Source: Ovis canadensis (taxonomy: Eukaryota; Chordata; Mammalia; Artiodactyla; Bovidae). Taken from it: DNA of 64,000 bases. The notes under the pieces are model-generated. The model ran no database searches. It saw nothing but the letters and a program-made list of their open reading frames with translations, and was not told where the DNA came from. The stretch covers positions 106,731,001 through 106,795,000 of the forward strand of contig NC_091246.1 of NCBI RefSeq assembly GCF_042477335.2. Direction: 5' to 3'. Position 1 is the stretch's first letter; each line of letters starts with the position of its first letter. The translations under genes were made by a program, and so were the position numbers. This document shows positions 1 to 11,130 of this stretch, piece by piece.

Positions 1-95
1 TCCAGTGGTTAGGACTCTACACTGTCACAGCCAAGTGCTCAGGTTTGATCCCTGGTTGGGGAACTGAAGATCCCGAAAGCTATAAGTGGCACTTA
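1..95 (+). mobile_element. CHR-type tRNA-derived SINE, cut by window start
   Basis: The stretch reads as the body of a cetartiodactyl CHR SINE: a 'CCAGTGGTTAGGACTCT' A-box area followed by 'GGTTTGATCCCTGGTTGGGG' (B-box) and an 'AACTGAAGATCCC' tail. The 5' head is outside the window. Recognised by pattern, not by alignment. Confidence 0.72.
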
Positions 96-859
96 GTTTA
101 GAGCAATTTGCTATGGAAACCTTAGCAAACAAATACAATAAACTGCTATTATTAAATTCTCTGCTTTTATCATGTAGGACCTTGATCCAAAAATTGCTAC
201 ATTTTATTGGTTTACTGGCATCAGAATAAGGAAAGACTTTCTATGGCTGGTTGAGCTGGAGAAACATAACTGTTACTAATTGGGAGCTGCGCAAAGTTAG
301 AGGGAGCTCCTGTCTCTGAGTTAGACACTACCTTCATTCTTTTAATCTCTATAGGATAGTACATTTATGATGCTGAAAGAAAGAAATTGGCCCATGGGCT
401 TCATGTGCTCATTCATTTCTCATTACACATTTATAAATGTAATGTTCTATGAGTATTTAGGTTTTATCCACAAAGCTTCTGCCTTCTGCTTGAAGGTGAA
501 AAATTCTGTGGGGGGTGGGAAGGGTTGGTGACAGATCCCATAGTGAAACTACTTTGAAGAATTCCCTGGCTCTCTACTACAGAAAAATAAGTGTTTTGAG
601 TCATTATTACTTTCTTAAGAGGCAGAGGGGCAATTGTATAATTGATGAAAAGAAAACTGCCCACAGACTCCTTAGGTGGGTCCTTAAAAAGAAACACATT
701 TCTTGTTAAGTATATGAGAAAGAGTTAGAATGACCTAGCATGGTCCCTGAGCAAAAGACTTCAAGTCCAGGAATCTACAAATATATACATCCTTCTTTAA
801 CACATAAATTCAGATATCTTAGAATAAAAGATGGCTGTAAACTTTGATGATATACTAAA
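96..859. other. Unassigned 5' flanking DNA
   Basis: I see no exon, RNA gene or repeat I can name in this AT-rich stretch. The short open frames within it have no recognisable domain. Confidence 0.5.
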
Positions 860-1076
860 GGTGGCTCAGTGGTGCAGAATATGCCTGCCAATGCAGGAGG
901 CACAGGAGACATGAGTTCAATCCCTCAGTCAGGAAGATCCCCTGGAGAAGGAAAGGGCAACCCACTCTAGTACTCTTGCTTGGAAAATTCCATGAACAGA
1001 GGAGCCTGGCAGACTACCATCCATGGGGTTGCAAAAAGTTAGGCATGGCTTAGTGACTAAACAACAACAAATACTG
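860..1076 (+). mobile_element. Bov-tA SINE
   Basis: A tRNA-Glu-like head ('GTGGCTCAGTGGTGCAGAAT', then 'GAGTTCAATCCC') is fused to a BovA body ('CAACCCACTCTAGTACTCTTGC ...' to 'TTAGTGACTAAACAACAAC'). Diverged, so probably an older copy. Confidence 0.85.
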
Positions 1077-1288
1077 AGTGTTATCAACTGAAAAACCCGT
1101 GATTGCCTCAATAGCCACTAAGATCATCATAGAAGTACCTTCACAGTTTACAAGGACACTACACAAAATGTATTTTAAAAAGAAGGCCCCTAAAAATGTG
1201 AGGACCTTTTAGGAATCTGAAACAGGATAAAATTTCTGTTTCATACAGCAGGAATTCTGGAAGAAAATCTAATCTTTTATACCAAAGA

Positions 1289-1503
1289 AGTGAAGCAAAG
1301 TGAAGTCGCTCAGTCATGTCCAACTCTTTGCGACCCCGTGGATTGTAGCCCACCAGGCTCCTCAATCCACGGAATTCTCTAGGCAAGAATACTGGAGTGG
1401 GTTGCCATTTCCTTTTCCAGGGGATCTTCCTGACCCAGGGATCGAACCTGGGTCTCCCACATTACAAGCACACACTTTACTGTCTGAACCACCAGGGAAG
1501 CCC
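1289..1503 (-). mobile_element. Bov-tA SINE with 12-bp target-site duplication
   Basis: Antisense Bov-tA running from the BovA tail ('GTCGCTCAGTCATGTCCAAC') to the tRNA head ('CCACCAGGGAAGCCC'). It is bracketed by TTATACCAAAGA at 1277-1288 and 1504-1515, which fixes both ends. Confidence 0.92.
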
Positions 1504-1683
1504 TTATACCAAAGAGGCTTCTTGAGGCTTCTTGCAAATGAGGTCTGGCAATGGTCACATTGAGTTCACCACAAGGAAATTACTGCCAACCCTGCTACAT
1601 CCCTAAAGTTACACTAAGGGAAATATACCCACTGGCTATGGCCAGAGTAAGTTCTTAAGAGAGTGGTTAATGGAAAAAATATG

Positions 1684-1713
1684 CAAAACAAAACAAAACA
1701 AAACAAAAAAAAA
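1684..1713. repeat. (AAAAC)n simple repeat
   Basis: About four AAAAC/AAAACA units run into an A-tract. No retroelement body could be assigned to it. Confidence 0.85.
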
Positions 1714-1915
1714 CCTGACCAGCCTTCCCAGAAACTCCCAAGGTCATCAAAAACAAGGAACATCTGAGAAACGATCACAGCCAAGAGGAGGCTAAAAAGA
1801 TATTGACAACCAAATGCAGTGGAGTATCTTGGATAGACTTTGGTAAACAAAAAACCGCCTTAGATTAAAAACTAAGACAAAATGCATAACATTTAGACTT
1901 TATTAATAATAATAG

Positions 1916-2033
1916 GTGGGACTTCCCTGGCACTCCAGTGGTTAAGACTCTGCGCTTGTAATGCAGGGGGTGCAGCTTTGATTCCTGGTCAGGGAGCTAA
2001 GATCCTATATGCCTCCTAGCCAAAAAACTAAAA
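1916..2033 (+). mobile_element. CHR-type SINE
   Basis: Full head 'GGGACTTCCCTGGCACTCCA', B-box 'TTTGATTCCTGGTCAGGG' and the characteristic 'GCTAAGATCC' followed by an A-rich end. Confidence 0.85.
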
Positions 2034-2655
2034 CATAGAAGAGAAGCAATATTGCAACAGATTCAATAAAGACTTTAAAGTGGAATGCATCAAAAAATAT
2101 CTAAAAGCAAACCCGAAACTAACAGTAATAGGTAGCATTGGTACATTAACTGTAACAAATGTACGCTAGTCACTTAAGATGTTAATAATAGCGCAAACTG
2201 GATGCAAGCTATAGGGAAACTCTCAGTACTGTCATGACCGTTCTCTAAACCTGAAACTGTTTTCAAAAAATGAAATTTGTTTCAAAAACAGCTGTTTATA
2301 TACAGGCATAAATGATCCCTTAGGAAACTATGCATCTGAAATCCTACTTATATTAAGTTTAATTCATATTAAAGTACACACACCTATGCACACGCCAGAG
2401 CTGTAGGATGCCTGGGCTAAAGAACATCCCTTTGTTCTTTGGACTATGAAAGAAGCTGCTTTCTAAAACCCAAGACCCTTTGCTGGCAAGGGAGTAGCTT
2501 GCAATTTCTCTTCAACATGTAGTTCATTAACACTAGAATAGCTGTTTTGTAATCACAGAAATAGCTGCACAAGGGCTTCTGGGCTCATGGGATATATCCT
2601 TCCTAGCTAGAGAGAAAAGAAGTACCCAAACCTGGGAAGAAATTTCTTACAAACT
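2034..2655. other. Unassigned 5' flanking DNA
   Basis: AT-rich sequence with no gene or nameable repeat seen. Confidence 0.45.
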
Positions 2656-2693
2656 GATGTGTGTATGTGCGTGTGTATGTGTGTGCATGTATG
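2656..2693. repeat. (TG)n-rich microsatellite at a SINE 3' end
   Basis: Imperfect TGTG/TATG tract directly abutting the 3' end of the antisense SINE at 2694. This is the usual site where ruminant SINE tails grow microsatellites. Confidence 0.8.
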
Positions 2694-2880
2694 TCCAACT
2701 TTTTGTGACCCCATGGACTGTAGTCCACAAGGCTGCTTTGTCTATGGGATTTCCCAGGCAAGAATATTGGTATGGGTTGCCATTTCCTACTCCAGGGGAT
2801 CTTCCTGTCCCAGGGGTTAAACTCGTGTTTCTTGCATTGGCAGGCAGATTCTTCACCACTGTGCCACTTGGGAAGCCCCA
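2694..2880 (-). mobile_element. Bov-tA SINE
   Basis: Antisense copy from 'GTCCAACTTTTTGTGACCCC' to 'CCACTTGGGAAGCCCC'. Several open frames here (for example 2603-2935) are read-through of this SINE, not genes. Confidence 0.9.
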
Positions 2881-3190
2881 TTAAGAAACAATACTTGGGG
2901 CATATCAATGGGAGTTCAGGTTGTAGGGGAAGCAAACATGTCTTTTCCTTCTACCCATTTTAGGTTATCTGGCTAGGGCTCTGTAAGTCAGATTGACAAA
3001 AAACTAACAAGAAAAAGACAAGCAGAAGTTTATGAACATGTTTATTGCACATACAAATGGAAACACCCAGTGATGAGTAACTTTAAAAGGTGGTTAAAAT
3101 TTGGGTTTATATAGCATCTTAAAAAAAAAAAAGAACGATGTTATAAAGAAATGGCAAACCAGAAGAAAGACTTTGAGCTTCTGGGGTGTG

Positions 3191-4366
3191 CTTCAGTTCA
3201 GTTCAGTCGCTCAGTCATGTCCGACTCTTTGTGACCCCATGAATCGCAGCACACCAGGCCTCCCTGTCCATCACCAACTCCCGGAGTTCACTCAGATTCT
3301 CGTCCATTGAGTCAGTGATGCCATCCAGCCATCTCATCCTCTGTTGTCCCCTTCTCCTCCTGCCCCCAATCCCTCCGAGCATCAAAGTCTTTTCCAATGA
3401 GTCAACTCTTCGCATGAGGTGGCCAAAGTACTGGAGTTTCAGCTTTAGCATCATTCCTTCCAAAGAAATCCCAGGGTTGATCTCCTTCAGAATGGACTGG
3501 TTGGATCCCCTTGCAGTCCAAGGGACTCTCAAGAGTCTTCTACAACACCACAGTTCAAACACATCAATTCTTTTTGGCACTCAGCCTTCTTCACAGTCCA
3601 ACTCTCACATCCATACATGACCACAGGAAAAACCATAGCCTTGACTAGACGGACCTGAGTCGGCAAAGTAATGTCTCTGCTTTTGAATATACTATCTAGG
3701 TTGGTCATAACTTTTCTTCCAAGGAGTAAGCGTCTTTAATTTCATGGCTGCAGTCATCATCTGCAGTGATTTTGGAGCCCCAAAAATTAAAGTCTGACAC
3801 TGTTTCCACTGTTTCCCCATCTATTTCCCATGAAGTGATGGGACCAGATGCTATGATCTTCGTTTTCTGAATGTTGAGCTTTAAGCCAACTTTTTCACTC
3901 TCCTCTTTCACTTTCATCAAGAGGCTTTTTAGTTTCTCTTCACTTTCTGCCATAAGGGTGGTGTCATCTGCACATCTGAGGTTATTGATATTTCTCCCAG
4001 CAATCTTGATTCCAGCTTGTGTTTCTTCCAGTCCAGCATTTCTCATGATGTACTCTGCATAGAAGTTAAATAAGCAGGGGGACAATATGCAGTCTTGATG
4101 TACTCCTTTTCCTATTTGGAACCAGTCTGTTGTTCCATGTCCAGTTCTAACTGTTGCTTCCTACCCTGCATACAGATTTCTCAAGAGGCAGGTCAGGTGG
4201 TTTGGTATTCCCATCTATTTCAGAATTTTCCACAGTTTCTTGTGATCCACACAGTCAAAGGCTTTGGCATAGTCAATAAAGCAGAAATAGATGTTTTTCT
4301 GGAACTCTCTTGCTTTTTTCTTGATTCAGTGGATGTTGGCAGTTTGATCTCTGGTTCCTCTGCCTT
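3191..4366 (-). mobile_element. BovB (RTE) LINE, 3' portion, antisense
   Basis: Antisense BovB from its 3' terminus ('TTCAGTTCAGTTCAGTCGCT') back into the reverse transcriptase domain. On the minus strand, 3705-4085 still encodes part of the RT. The catalytic motif that reads YADD in the copies at 9364-10167 and 45130-45516 is CADD here, and frames are broken on both sides, so the copy is inactive. The right edge joins directly to a SINE at 4367, and the pair is flanked by one duplication (see findings). Confidence 0.93.
3705..4085 (-). pseudogene. BovB reverse transcriptase fragment (degenerate)
   Basis: About 126 codons of BovB RT from the 'MSPCLFNFYAEYIMRNAGLE' region through the metal-binding motif to 'SWEIDGETVETVSDFNF'. 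The aspartate pair of the active site is present as C-A-D-D instead of Y-A-D-D. It is a transposon relic with no start context and no role in the host gene set. Confidence 0.85.
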
Positions 4367-4678
4367 TTCATGTCCAACTCTTCCCAACCCCTGAACTGTA
4401 GCCCGACAGGCTCCTCTATCCATGGGGATTGTCCAGGCAAGAATACTGAAGTGTGTTACCATTTCCTCCTCCAGGGAATCTTCCTAACCCAGAGACCAAA
4501 GCCAGGTCTCCTGTATTGCAGGCTGACTCTTTACCATCTGAGCCATCATGGAAGCCCAAGAATACTGGAGTGGATAGCCTATTTCTCCTTCAGGGGATCT
4601 TCCTGACTCAGCAATAGAACTGGGGTCTTCCGCATTGCAGGCAGATTCTGTACCAGTTGAGCTACCAGGGAAGCCCCC
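4367..4678 (-). mobile_element. Bov-tA SINE, partial dimer, fused to BovB
   Basis: Two antisense Bov-tA units lie head to tail. 4367-4557 is nearly full length. 4558-4678 has the tRNA head plus the first part of the BovA body, ending at 'AAGAATACTGGAGTGG'. The 5' end of the dimer at 4678 abuts CTTTGAGCTTCT (4679-4690), which also occurs left of the BovB segment at 3171-3182. Confidence 0.85.
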
Positions 4679-4759
4679 CTTTGAGCTTCTAAGGGAAGCG
4701 AATTCTGGGAAGGCAAACACAGGAGGTCCCCTCCATAGGAACAAGTTCCATTTTGAGAG

Positions 4760-5190
4760 CATACTTGTGAGTCCAATTTGTTCTTAAGTCCAATAAAGTT
4801 AGCCTAGATACCCAACTAACATAATCAGCTATATAACACTGTACTGTAATAGGTCTGTAATACTTTTCACATAAATAATGCACAACAAACACAGAAAATA
4901 AGGAAAACATTTTTACTCTTATGGTACAGTACCTTGACAAGCATAGCTGTACTAGCCACATAATCACTGCTTTTACCCTTGCTTTCAGACATCCTGGGCT
5001 TGAAATAAAGATACTGTATTACCGTACTCTATATAGGACTATACAGTAAAGTACAGAAAAGCGCAACCACTTGTAGAGGATTCATGCACATAGCAATGTA
5101 CACCAGACACGTGATCTAACTTACCGGATTCGACAGGTCAATGACCATTCGCATCTTTGAAAGTCTGCTAAGTTCATATGTAAGGGACTT
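4760..5190. mobile_element. Possible ancient DNA-transposon-like repeat
   Basis: Contains strings such as 'TACAGTAAAGTACAGAAAAG' and 'CAATGTACACCAGACACGTG' that I remember from an old mammalian interspersed repeat. I cannot name the family with certainty, and the boundaries are approximate. Confidence 0.35.
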
Positions 5191-7487
5191 AATATTTGGG
5201 GAACTTGATGGTAGATCAGAGCTACTTTAAGCAATGTTTGTTGTATAGATTCTTCTAGTGCTGCCTCTGGGCTGACACAAGTCTAGCATTGTCTCAGGTA
5301 ATTATCATCTGGTCTTCCTGGTAGGAAGGAGATAGGAGACACCTACACAAATTTATATCCTGATCTTGGGCAAATAATGAGAGAGCAGAGAGCTTTTCTT
5401 ACATCTACTTCTCATTTACCTTCATATTAAACAATCACTATGACAAAGGGACATATTTTGGAATAGCATCTTCCACCTTTGACAATCATCACAAACTGTC
5501 TTCAATAATGTAATTCAGGAAATGTGTTTCTTCATTTTATAAAGGGGTGTTTTTTTTTGCATGAAAAAAAAATTTTATTTTGTAGATGTTCAATTCATAC
5601 ATTTTAGACTTAAATGAAGAAAAAAAATTTTTCCCTACCTTGTCTACAAATAAATTAATTTTACCATATCATTACCCTAGAAGGCTTTTGTAAGTTTTGT
5701 TTTCCCGTATGTTTAAGGATTGAAAAAGCCGGTAATAAAGCAAGATATCTCGTGATTAGCATATGCCCTATGGAATAGCAGATGTTACAATGCACCCTAA
5801 GGACAAAAGAAGCTGCCAAAATAGAACAGGCCAGCTTTAACAACCCTGGAATTCAGTTTTGCCAAATGTTTTAAGTACAGGAAATGACTGGAGCCACTCT
5901 GTATTTCTTTTTATTTAAAGCATGACTAAAGGTTGAGTCTTCCAGATCTGAGGCAAGTAGCCAATTAAAGCCATGTCCATCACCTGCAAATTTCTCCATG
6001 AGATTGCTGTGCCCAATAACCCAGGGAGTTACTTACTTCAATTATCTCAAGTAATAAGTCAATGCTAAGACCCCCAACCCCATGTTTTCAGAGTTATTTA
6101 CAATGATCCAGACTATATGGTCCAAGTAGATGGTACGAATAAGGAATTGGAGGAAATATGTTAAAAAAAAAAGTTAAAATCTCAATGTGATATTTACTTT
6201 CCCATTTTTTATTCTCTGGATCATAAATCTTGTATTTATGTTTTCATCCAACATATATTTATGACTTTTTTTCTAACCCAATTCACATTTATAATTACAG
6301 ATACTCAAAGCATACTAAAGGGGCATGGAAATTAATAAAAATACTTAAAATAGTCTATCATGATTCATTGGATTAATTTTGTGAGAAATTGTAGAGTTTT
6401 GTAAATTTGTAAGAAGTTGACTAGAGGAAAAATCAGGAATATTTTTGGACATATATTGTACATATATTTATGTTTGAACAAACAACCCTTAAGCCATTTA
6501 ACAGTTTATTCTGGCAGAGGGCTGAAGGTCATATGCTTAGCCTCTTTGTGTGACAGATGACTTTCTTTTATAATCTCTGACATCCTTAAAGGATTACAGC
6601 TGTATTTGTCACAAATTTATCATCAACGACAGAAAAACAAGTCAAAGTACATGCAGATTGGGCCAATAACATCATGCTTTGCATATGTGCTGCAAGACTT
6701 TTAAATCCTGCTCTCTTGTTTCAATTTTTCACGTGTCCAGGTTACACTGTCACTATAATCCTAGATTGCATCAAGGATATACAGAAGGGGTGTGGATATA
6801 CAAGTCGTGGTGTGTGTGAAACATAGTATAAATGGCTCCTGGAATTGTCAGAGTAGAAGAGATGGATGACTCTTTCGTTCTGGCAAAACCCCATCCTCTC
6901 AGAACCCAGCTTAAAAATCATTTCCTCTGGGAAACACTGAACTACCCTCCACTTATCCACCTCTTCAGATAATTTGTTTCCATTGTGCTACACGGGAATT
7001 CTACTTCCTGTTCAATTTTTTTGCAAACCTGAAAGTGCTCTAAAAATTTAAATCTATTCACTTAGAAGATGTCCTGAAAAATAGAATGCGTAGGGGGTCA
7101 CAATTTTGTTTCACATCCTTAATTGTGTTAAATTTTTTTCTTAAACTTTATGACTGCCATCAGAGTATTTAAAAACTCTAGGGTCAGCATATTAAGGTTA
7201 ATTTGACCAAGCTATATTTTGACTATCTCAGATTCTTTACATTTCTGACACACTGCCAATAATCATTACTTGGCAAAGCAAGTCTCTCCTTAGGGAAACT
7301 TCCCTACTTCTAAACATGCTTTTCTGCCTGTCAGCAGCCTGCTAATGTTCACAGTAGATGTTTTTGCAAGGGAAGAGTTCCATGTTCAGTTGTAGTAGTA
7401 TTTGTTTGAGGATTCTATGTGAACTTTTTAATAAACTGTATGATGAATTTATTATACTAATAGATTATATTCAAATGATATGTATGC
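5191..7487. other. Unassigned AT-rich flanking DNA
   Basis: No exon with splice signals and a recognisable protein, no RNA gene and no confident repeat is visible. Poly-T/poly-A runs near 5550 and 6165 are the only notable composition. Confidence 0.45.
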
Positions 7488-7848
7488 CTATATTTATTTA
7501 TTTTTGACTGTGCTGGACCTCTGTTGCTGCATGGGCTCTTCCTCTAGTTGCAGTGAGCTGGGGGCTGGGGTTGAGTGAGGGTTTTCTAATCTCTATTGCA
7601 GTGCATGGGCCTTTCATTGAAATGGCTTCTCTTGTGTGGAGCACCAGCTCTGGGGCGCTCGGACTTCAGGAGTCACAGCACATGGGCTCAGTAGTTTAGG
7701 CTCCTGGGATCTAGAGCAGAGGCTCTATAGTTGCAGCACACAAGCTTAGTTGATCCGCTATATGAGGGATGTTCCTGGACCAGGGTTTGAACCCATGTCT
7801 CCTGCATTGGCAGGTGGTTTCTTTATCACTGAGCCATCAGGGAAGCCC
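7488..7848 (-). mobile_element. CHR-1-type long SINE, antisense
   Basis: Begins with the A-tail complement ('TATTTATTTATTTTTGACTG') and ends with the tRNA head complement ('CATCAGGGAAGCCCC'). The longer body ('AGTTGCAGCACACAAGCTTA' area) distinguishes it from the short CHR form at 18512. Well diverged. Confidence 0.8.
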
Positions 7849-8011
7849 CTCAAATAGTGTGTGTGTATATATATATAGACTCAAATCTATAGTGCTGAAA
7901 CTATTTCCTCTATCAAAATAAATCTTTAAAATCTGCCCCATATACACTTTCAGCTGTTATGTACTTCATTAAGCTCAAAAATACTGAAACAGTTAAATAG
8001 GATTATAATTT

Positions 8012-8445
8012 TCCAGTGGTCATGTATGGACGTGAGAGTTGGACTGTGAAGAAAGCTGAGCACTGAAGAATTGATGCTTTTGAATTGTGGTGTTGGAGAA
8101 GACTCTTGAGAGTCCCTTGGACTGCAAGGAGATCCAACCAGTCCATTCTAAAGGAGATCAGTCCTGGGTGTTCTTTGGAAGGACTGATGCTTAAGCTGAA
8201 ACTCCAATACTTTGGCCACCTCATGTGAAGAGTTGACTCTTTGGAAAAGACTCTGATGCTGGGAGGGATTGGGGGCAGGAGAAGAAGGGTACAACACAGG
8301 ATGAGATGGCTGGATGGCATCACTGACTTGATGGACATGAGTCTGAGTGAACTCTGGGAGTTGGTGATGGACAGGGAGGCCTGGCATGCTGCGATTCATG
8401 GGGTCGCAAAGAGTCAGACATGACTGAGTGACTGAACTGAACTGA
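8012..8445 (+). mobile_element. BovB LINE 3' end, 5'-truncated
   Basis: Sense BovB from 'CAGTGGTCATGTATGGACG' to its terminal 'GACTGAACTGAACTGA'. ATAATTT occurs at each edge (about 8005-8011 and 8446-8452), consistent with a short target-site duplication. Confidence 0.9.
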
Positions 8446-8617
8446 ATAATTTATCTAGAATCTCTTATCCTTCCAACAAATGTTTTTAACTACATAACTT
8501 CCAGACTAGGTGTGAGAAGCTGGGAATATAAAAGAGAACAATCTTACCACTAAGGAATTTACACTTTCTTGAGTGAAAGGGACCAATGAACAATTATACT
8601 ACAGCATAATAATTTCT

Positions 8618-8828
8618 GGACTTCCCTGGTGGCTCAGATGGTAAAGCGTCTGTCTGCAATGCGGGGGACCTGGGTTCAATCCCTGGGTCAGGAAGATCTG
8701 CTGGAGAAGGAAATGGCAATCCACTCCAGTACTATTGCCTGGAAAATCCCATGAAAAGAAGAAGCCTGTTAGGCTACAGTCCATGGGGTCGCAAAGAGTC
8801 GGACATGACTGAGCGACTTCACTTACTT
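8618..8828 (+). mobile_element. Bov-tA SINE with 12-bp target-site duplication
   Basis: Complete sense copy from 'GGACTTCCCTGGTGGCTCAG' to 'GACTGAGCGACTTCACTTAC'. Flanked by ATAATAATTTCT at 8606-8617 and 8829-8840 without mismatch, so a fairly young insertion. Confidence 0.94.
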
Positions 8829-8840
8829 ATAATAATTTCT

Positions 8841-9146
8841 ACAATAATGGGTAAATTTAAGATCGTTAGTGAGTAAAAAAGTATTCACATACCTATTGCT
8901 CTTATTGTCATTCTGAAAATATTGCAGAGTTGAATTGACTGGAGAAGAAAAATGATTAGGAAAGGGAACAAGAGATGAAGAAATAGTAAGGATATCACAA
9001 TGATTTCTGATTTGGGGAAGTGAGATAGAGACACAGCACAAATGAGCAGGACCTAATTCTGGAGTCCGTTCCAGGTGAGAACGGGAGAGTGATCTATATA
9101 GATGAAATTTCAGGTTCAAGAACTGGACTTAGATTTGAGAATGGTC
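8841..9146. other. Unassigned spacer
   Basis: No gene or nameable repeat seen between the Bov-tA and the next BovB. Confidence 0.45.
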
Positions 9147-10080
9147 TCAGTTCAGTTCAGTCACTCAGTCATGTTCGACTCTTTGCAACCCCATGAATCG
9201 CAGCACCCAAGGTCTCCCTGTCCATCACCAACTCCCGGAGTTCACTCAGACTCACGTCCTTTGAGTCAGTGATGCCATCCAGCCATCTCATCCTCTGTTG
9301 TCCCCTTCTCCTCCTGCCCCCAATCCCTCCCAGCATCAGAGTCTCTTTCAGTGAGTCAACTCTTCACATGAGGTGGCCAAAGTACTGGAGTTTCAGCTTC
9401 AGCATCATTCCTTTCAAAGAACAACCAGGACTGATCTCCTTTAAAATGGACTGGTTGGATCTCCTGGCAATCCAAGGGACTCTCAGGAGTCTTCTCCAAC
9501 ACCACAGTTCAAAAGCATCAATTCTTTGGTGCTCAGCTTTCTTCACAGTCCAAGTGTCACATCCATACATGACCACTGGAAAAACCATAGCCTTGACTAG
9601 ATGGACCTTTGTTGACAAAGTAATGTCTCTACTTTTCAATATGCTGTCTAGGTTGGTCATAACTTTTCTTCCAATGAGTAAGCGTCTTTTAATTTCATGG
9701 CTGCAGTCACCATCTGAAGTGATTTTGGAGCCTCTCAAAATAAAGTCTGACACTGTTTCCACTGTTTCCCCATCTATTTCCCATGAAGTGATGGGACCAG
9801 ATGCCATGATCTTTGTTTTCTGAATGTTGAGCTTTAAGCCAACTTTCTCACTCTCCTCTTTCACTTTCATCAAGAGGCTTTTTAGTTCCTCTTCACTTTC
9901 TGCCATAAGGGTGGTGTCATCTGCATATCTGAGGTTATTGATATTTCTCCCGGTAATCTTGATTCCAGCTTGTGCTTCTTCCAGCCCAGCGTTTCTCATG
10001 ATGTACTCTGCATATAAGTTAAATAAGCAGGGTGACAATAAACAGTGTTGACGTATTCCTTTCCTATTTGGAACCAGTCT
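9147..10080 (-). mobile_element. BovB LINE 3' portion, antisense, comparatively intact
   Basis: Antisense BovB from the 3' terminus at 9147 to a 5' truncation in the RT domain near 10080 ('TTTGGAACCAGTCTATACT'). It keeps a long open frame on the minus strand, unlike the copies at 3191 and 44646. Confidence 0.93.
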
Positions 10081-10167
10081 ATACTTAGATAAAACCGATG
10101 CCAGAAAATACATATGCATAACCAGGGAGTCTGCATAATGTGTGAAAACAAGAGAAGGTTTTAACAT
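9364..10167 (-). pseudogene. BovB reverse transcriptase C-terminal fragment
   Basis: 267 codons are open. The first about 30 come from host flank, and the BovB part starts near 'QHCLLSPCLFNLYAEY'. The RT metal-binding motif YADD is intact, followed by 'MAESEEELKSLLMKVKEESE' and 'SWEIDGETVETVSDF', then the C-terminal cysteine/tryptophan-containing region ending 'LQYFGHLM'. The N-terminal endonuclease and first RT blocks are missing, so it cannot move by itself. Confidence 0.85.
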
Positions 10168-10502
10168 TTAGAAGTTGACTTCAACAGATTAATAAAAAGA
10201 CTTTGCAAATAACCATGAAAAGACTCAAAAATTAGAGGGGAAAAATGCAGAGTGCAAGTTCAGGAAAATTCAGGACAAGAAAATGTTTCAACAGGTAAGT
10301 TATAGAAAGGGTCAAGTGGGTAAGATAAGTAAATGTGATCAAGATTGAAATGTGCACGGGCCTGTGGTGTGGGTACAGTTGTCACCTCAAGGGAAATTTA
10401 ACACAGTTCTGTTTCCTCTCCCCACTCTCAGTGGGGAATCTAGCTTGGGATCCACCATCATTTGCTCGCTCAAAAAATATTTGTTGAGGGTCTGTTATGT
10501 CC
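10081..10502. other. Unassigned spacer
   Basis: No gene or nameable repeat seen. Confidence 0.4.
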
Positions 10503-10624
10503 CATGGAGAAGGAAATGGCAACCCACTCCAGTGTTCTTGCCTGGAGAATTCCATGGATGGAGAAGCCTGGTGGGCTGTGGTCCATGGGGTCGCAAAGAG
10601 TTGGACACAACTGAGCGACTAACC
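10503..10624 (+). mobile_element. BovA SINE fragment (5' part missing)
   Basis: BovA body only, from 'ATGGAGAAGGAAATGGCAAC' to 'ACTGAGCGACTAACCC'. The tRNA head is absent. Confidence 0.85.
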
Positions 10625-10914
10625 CATTATGTCCCAAGAAATGGAGTTTTTTTGAAAGAAAAGAGCTCTTTTTTGCTCTTTCAGGCTTGGGCTACATCAG
10701 AACCAAAAGACCCAAACCCTTGCCCTTGTTGTGCATCCCTGCCAGAATTAGGTAAGATGGACAATAAAGATACTTTTTATTGTAAATTAATAATTTTTGT
10801 ATTTATTTTTATAAACATAAAAAGAAATTTTATATTCTTCAATCCATTTTAATGGATTAAAGAATAAATAGGAAGTGATAGATTTAAGATGATTAGTATG
10901 TACCGATATCAAAA

Positions 10915-11130
10915 TTGTTGTTGTTGCTGTTTAGTTACTAAGTCGTGTCCAACTCTCTTGCAACCCTAGGGACTGTAGCCTACCAGCTCCTCTGTCCATG
11001 GGATTCTCCAGGCAAGAATACTGGAGTAGGTTGCCATTTCCTTCTCCGGGGGATCTTCTGGACCCAGGGATTGAACTGAGGTCTGCTGCATTGCAGGCGA
11101 ATTCTTTACCGCTGAGCCAATGTGAAAGCA
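10915..11130 (-). mobile_element. Bov-tA SINE
   Basis: Antisense, starting with a GTT-repeat tail ('TTGTTGTTGTTGCTG') and ending near the tRNA head 'CTGAGCCAATGTGAAAGC', whose last bases are diverged. Confidence 0.88.

Noticed and set aside
1300-1563. 87-aa frame with 'SHVQLFATPWIVAHQAPQST'-like peptide
   Set aside because: Read-through of an antisense Bov-tA. The same peptide family appears at 2657, 12786, 29943, 42253 and 62904.
9127-10090. ACTTAGAT on both sides of the BovB as a target duplication
   Set aside because: The left copy is about a dozen bases from the element's end, so the match may be chance.
9364-10167. 267-aa frame considered as a host gene
   Set aside because: It is the C-terminal part of the BovB reverse transcriptase with host flank at its start.
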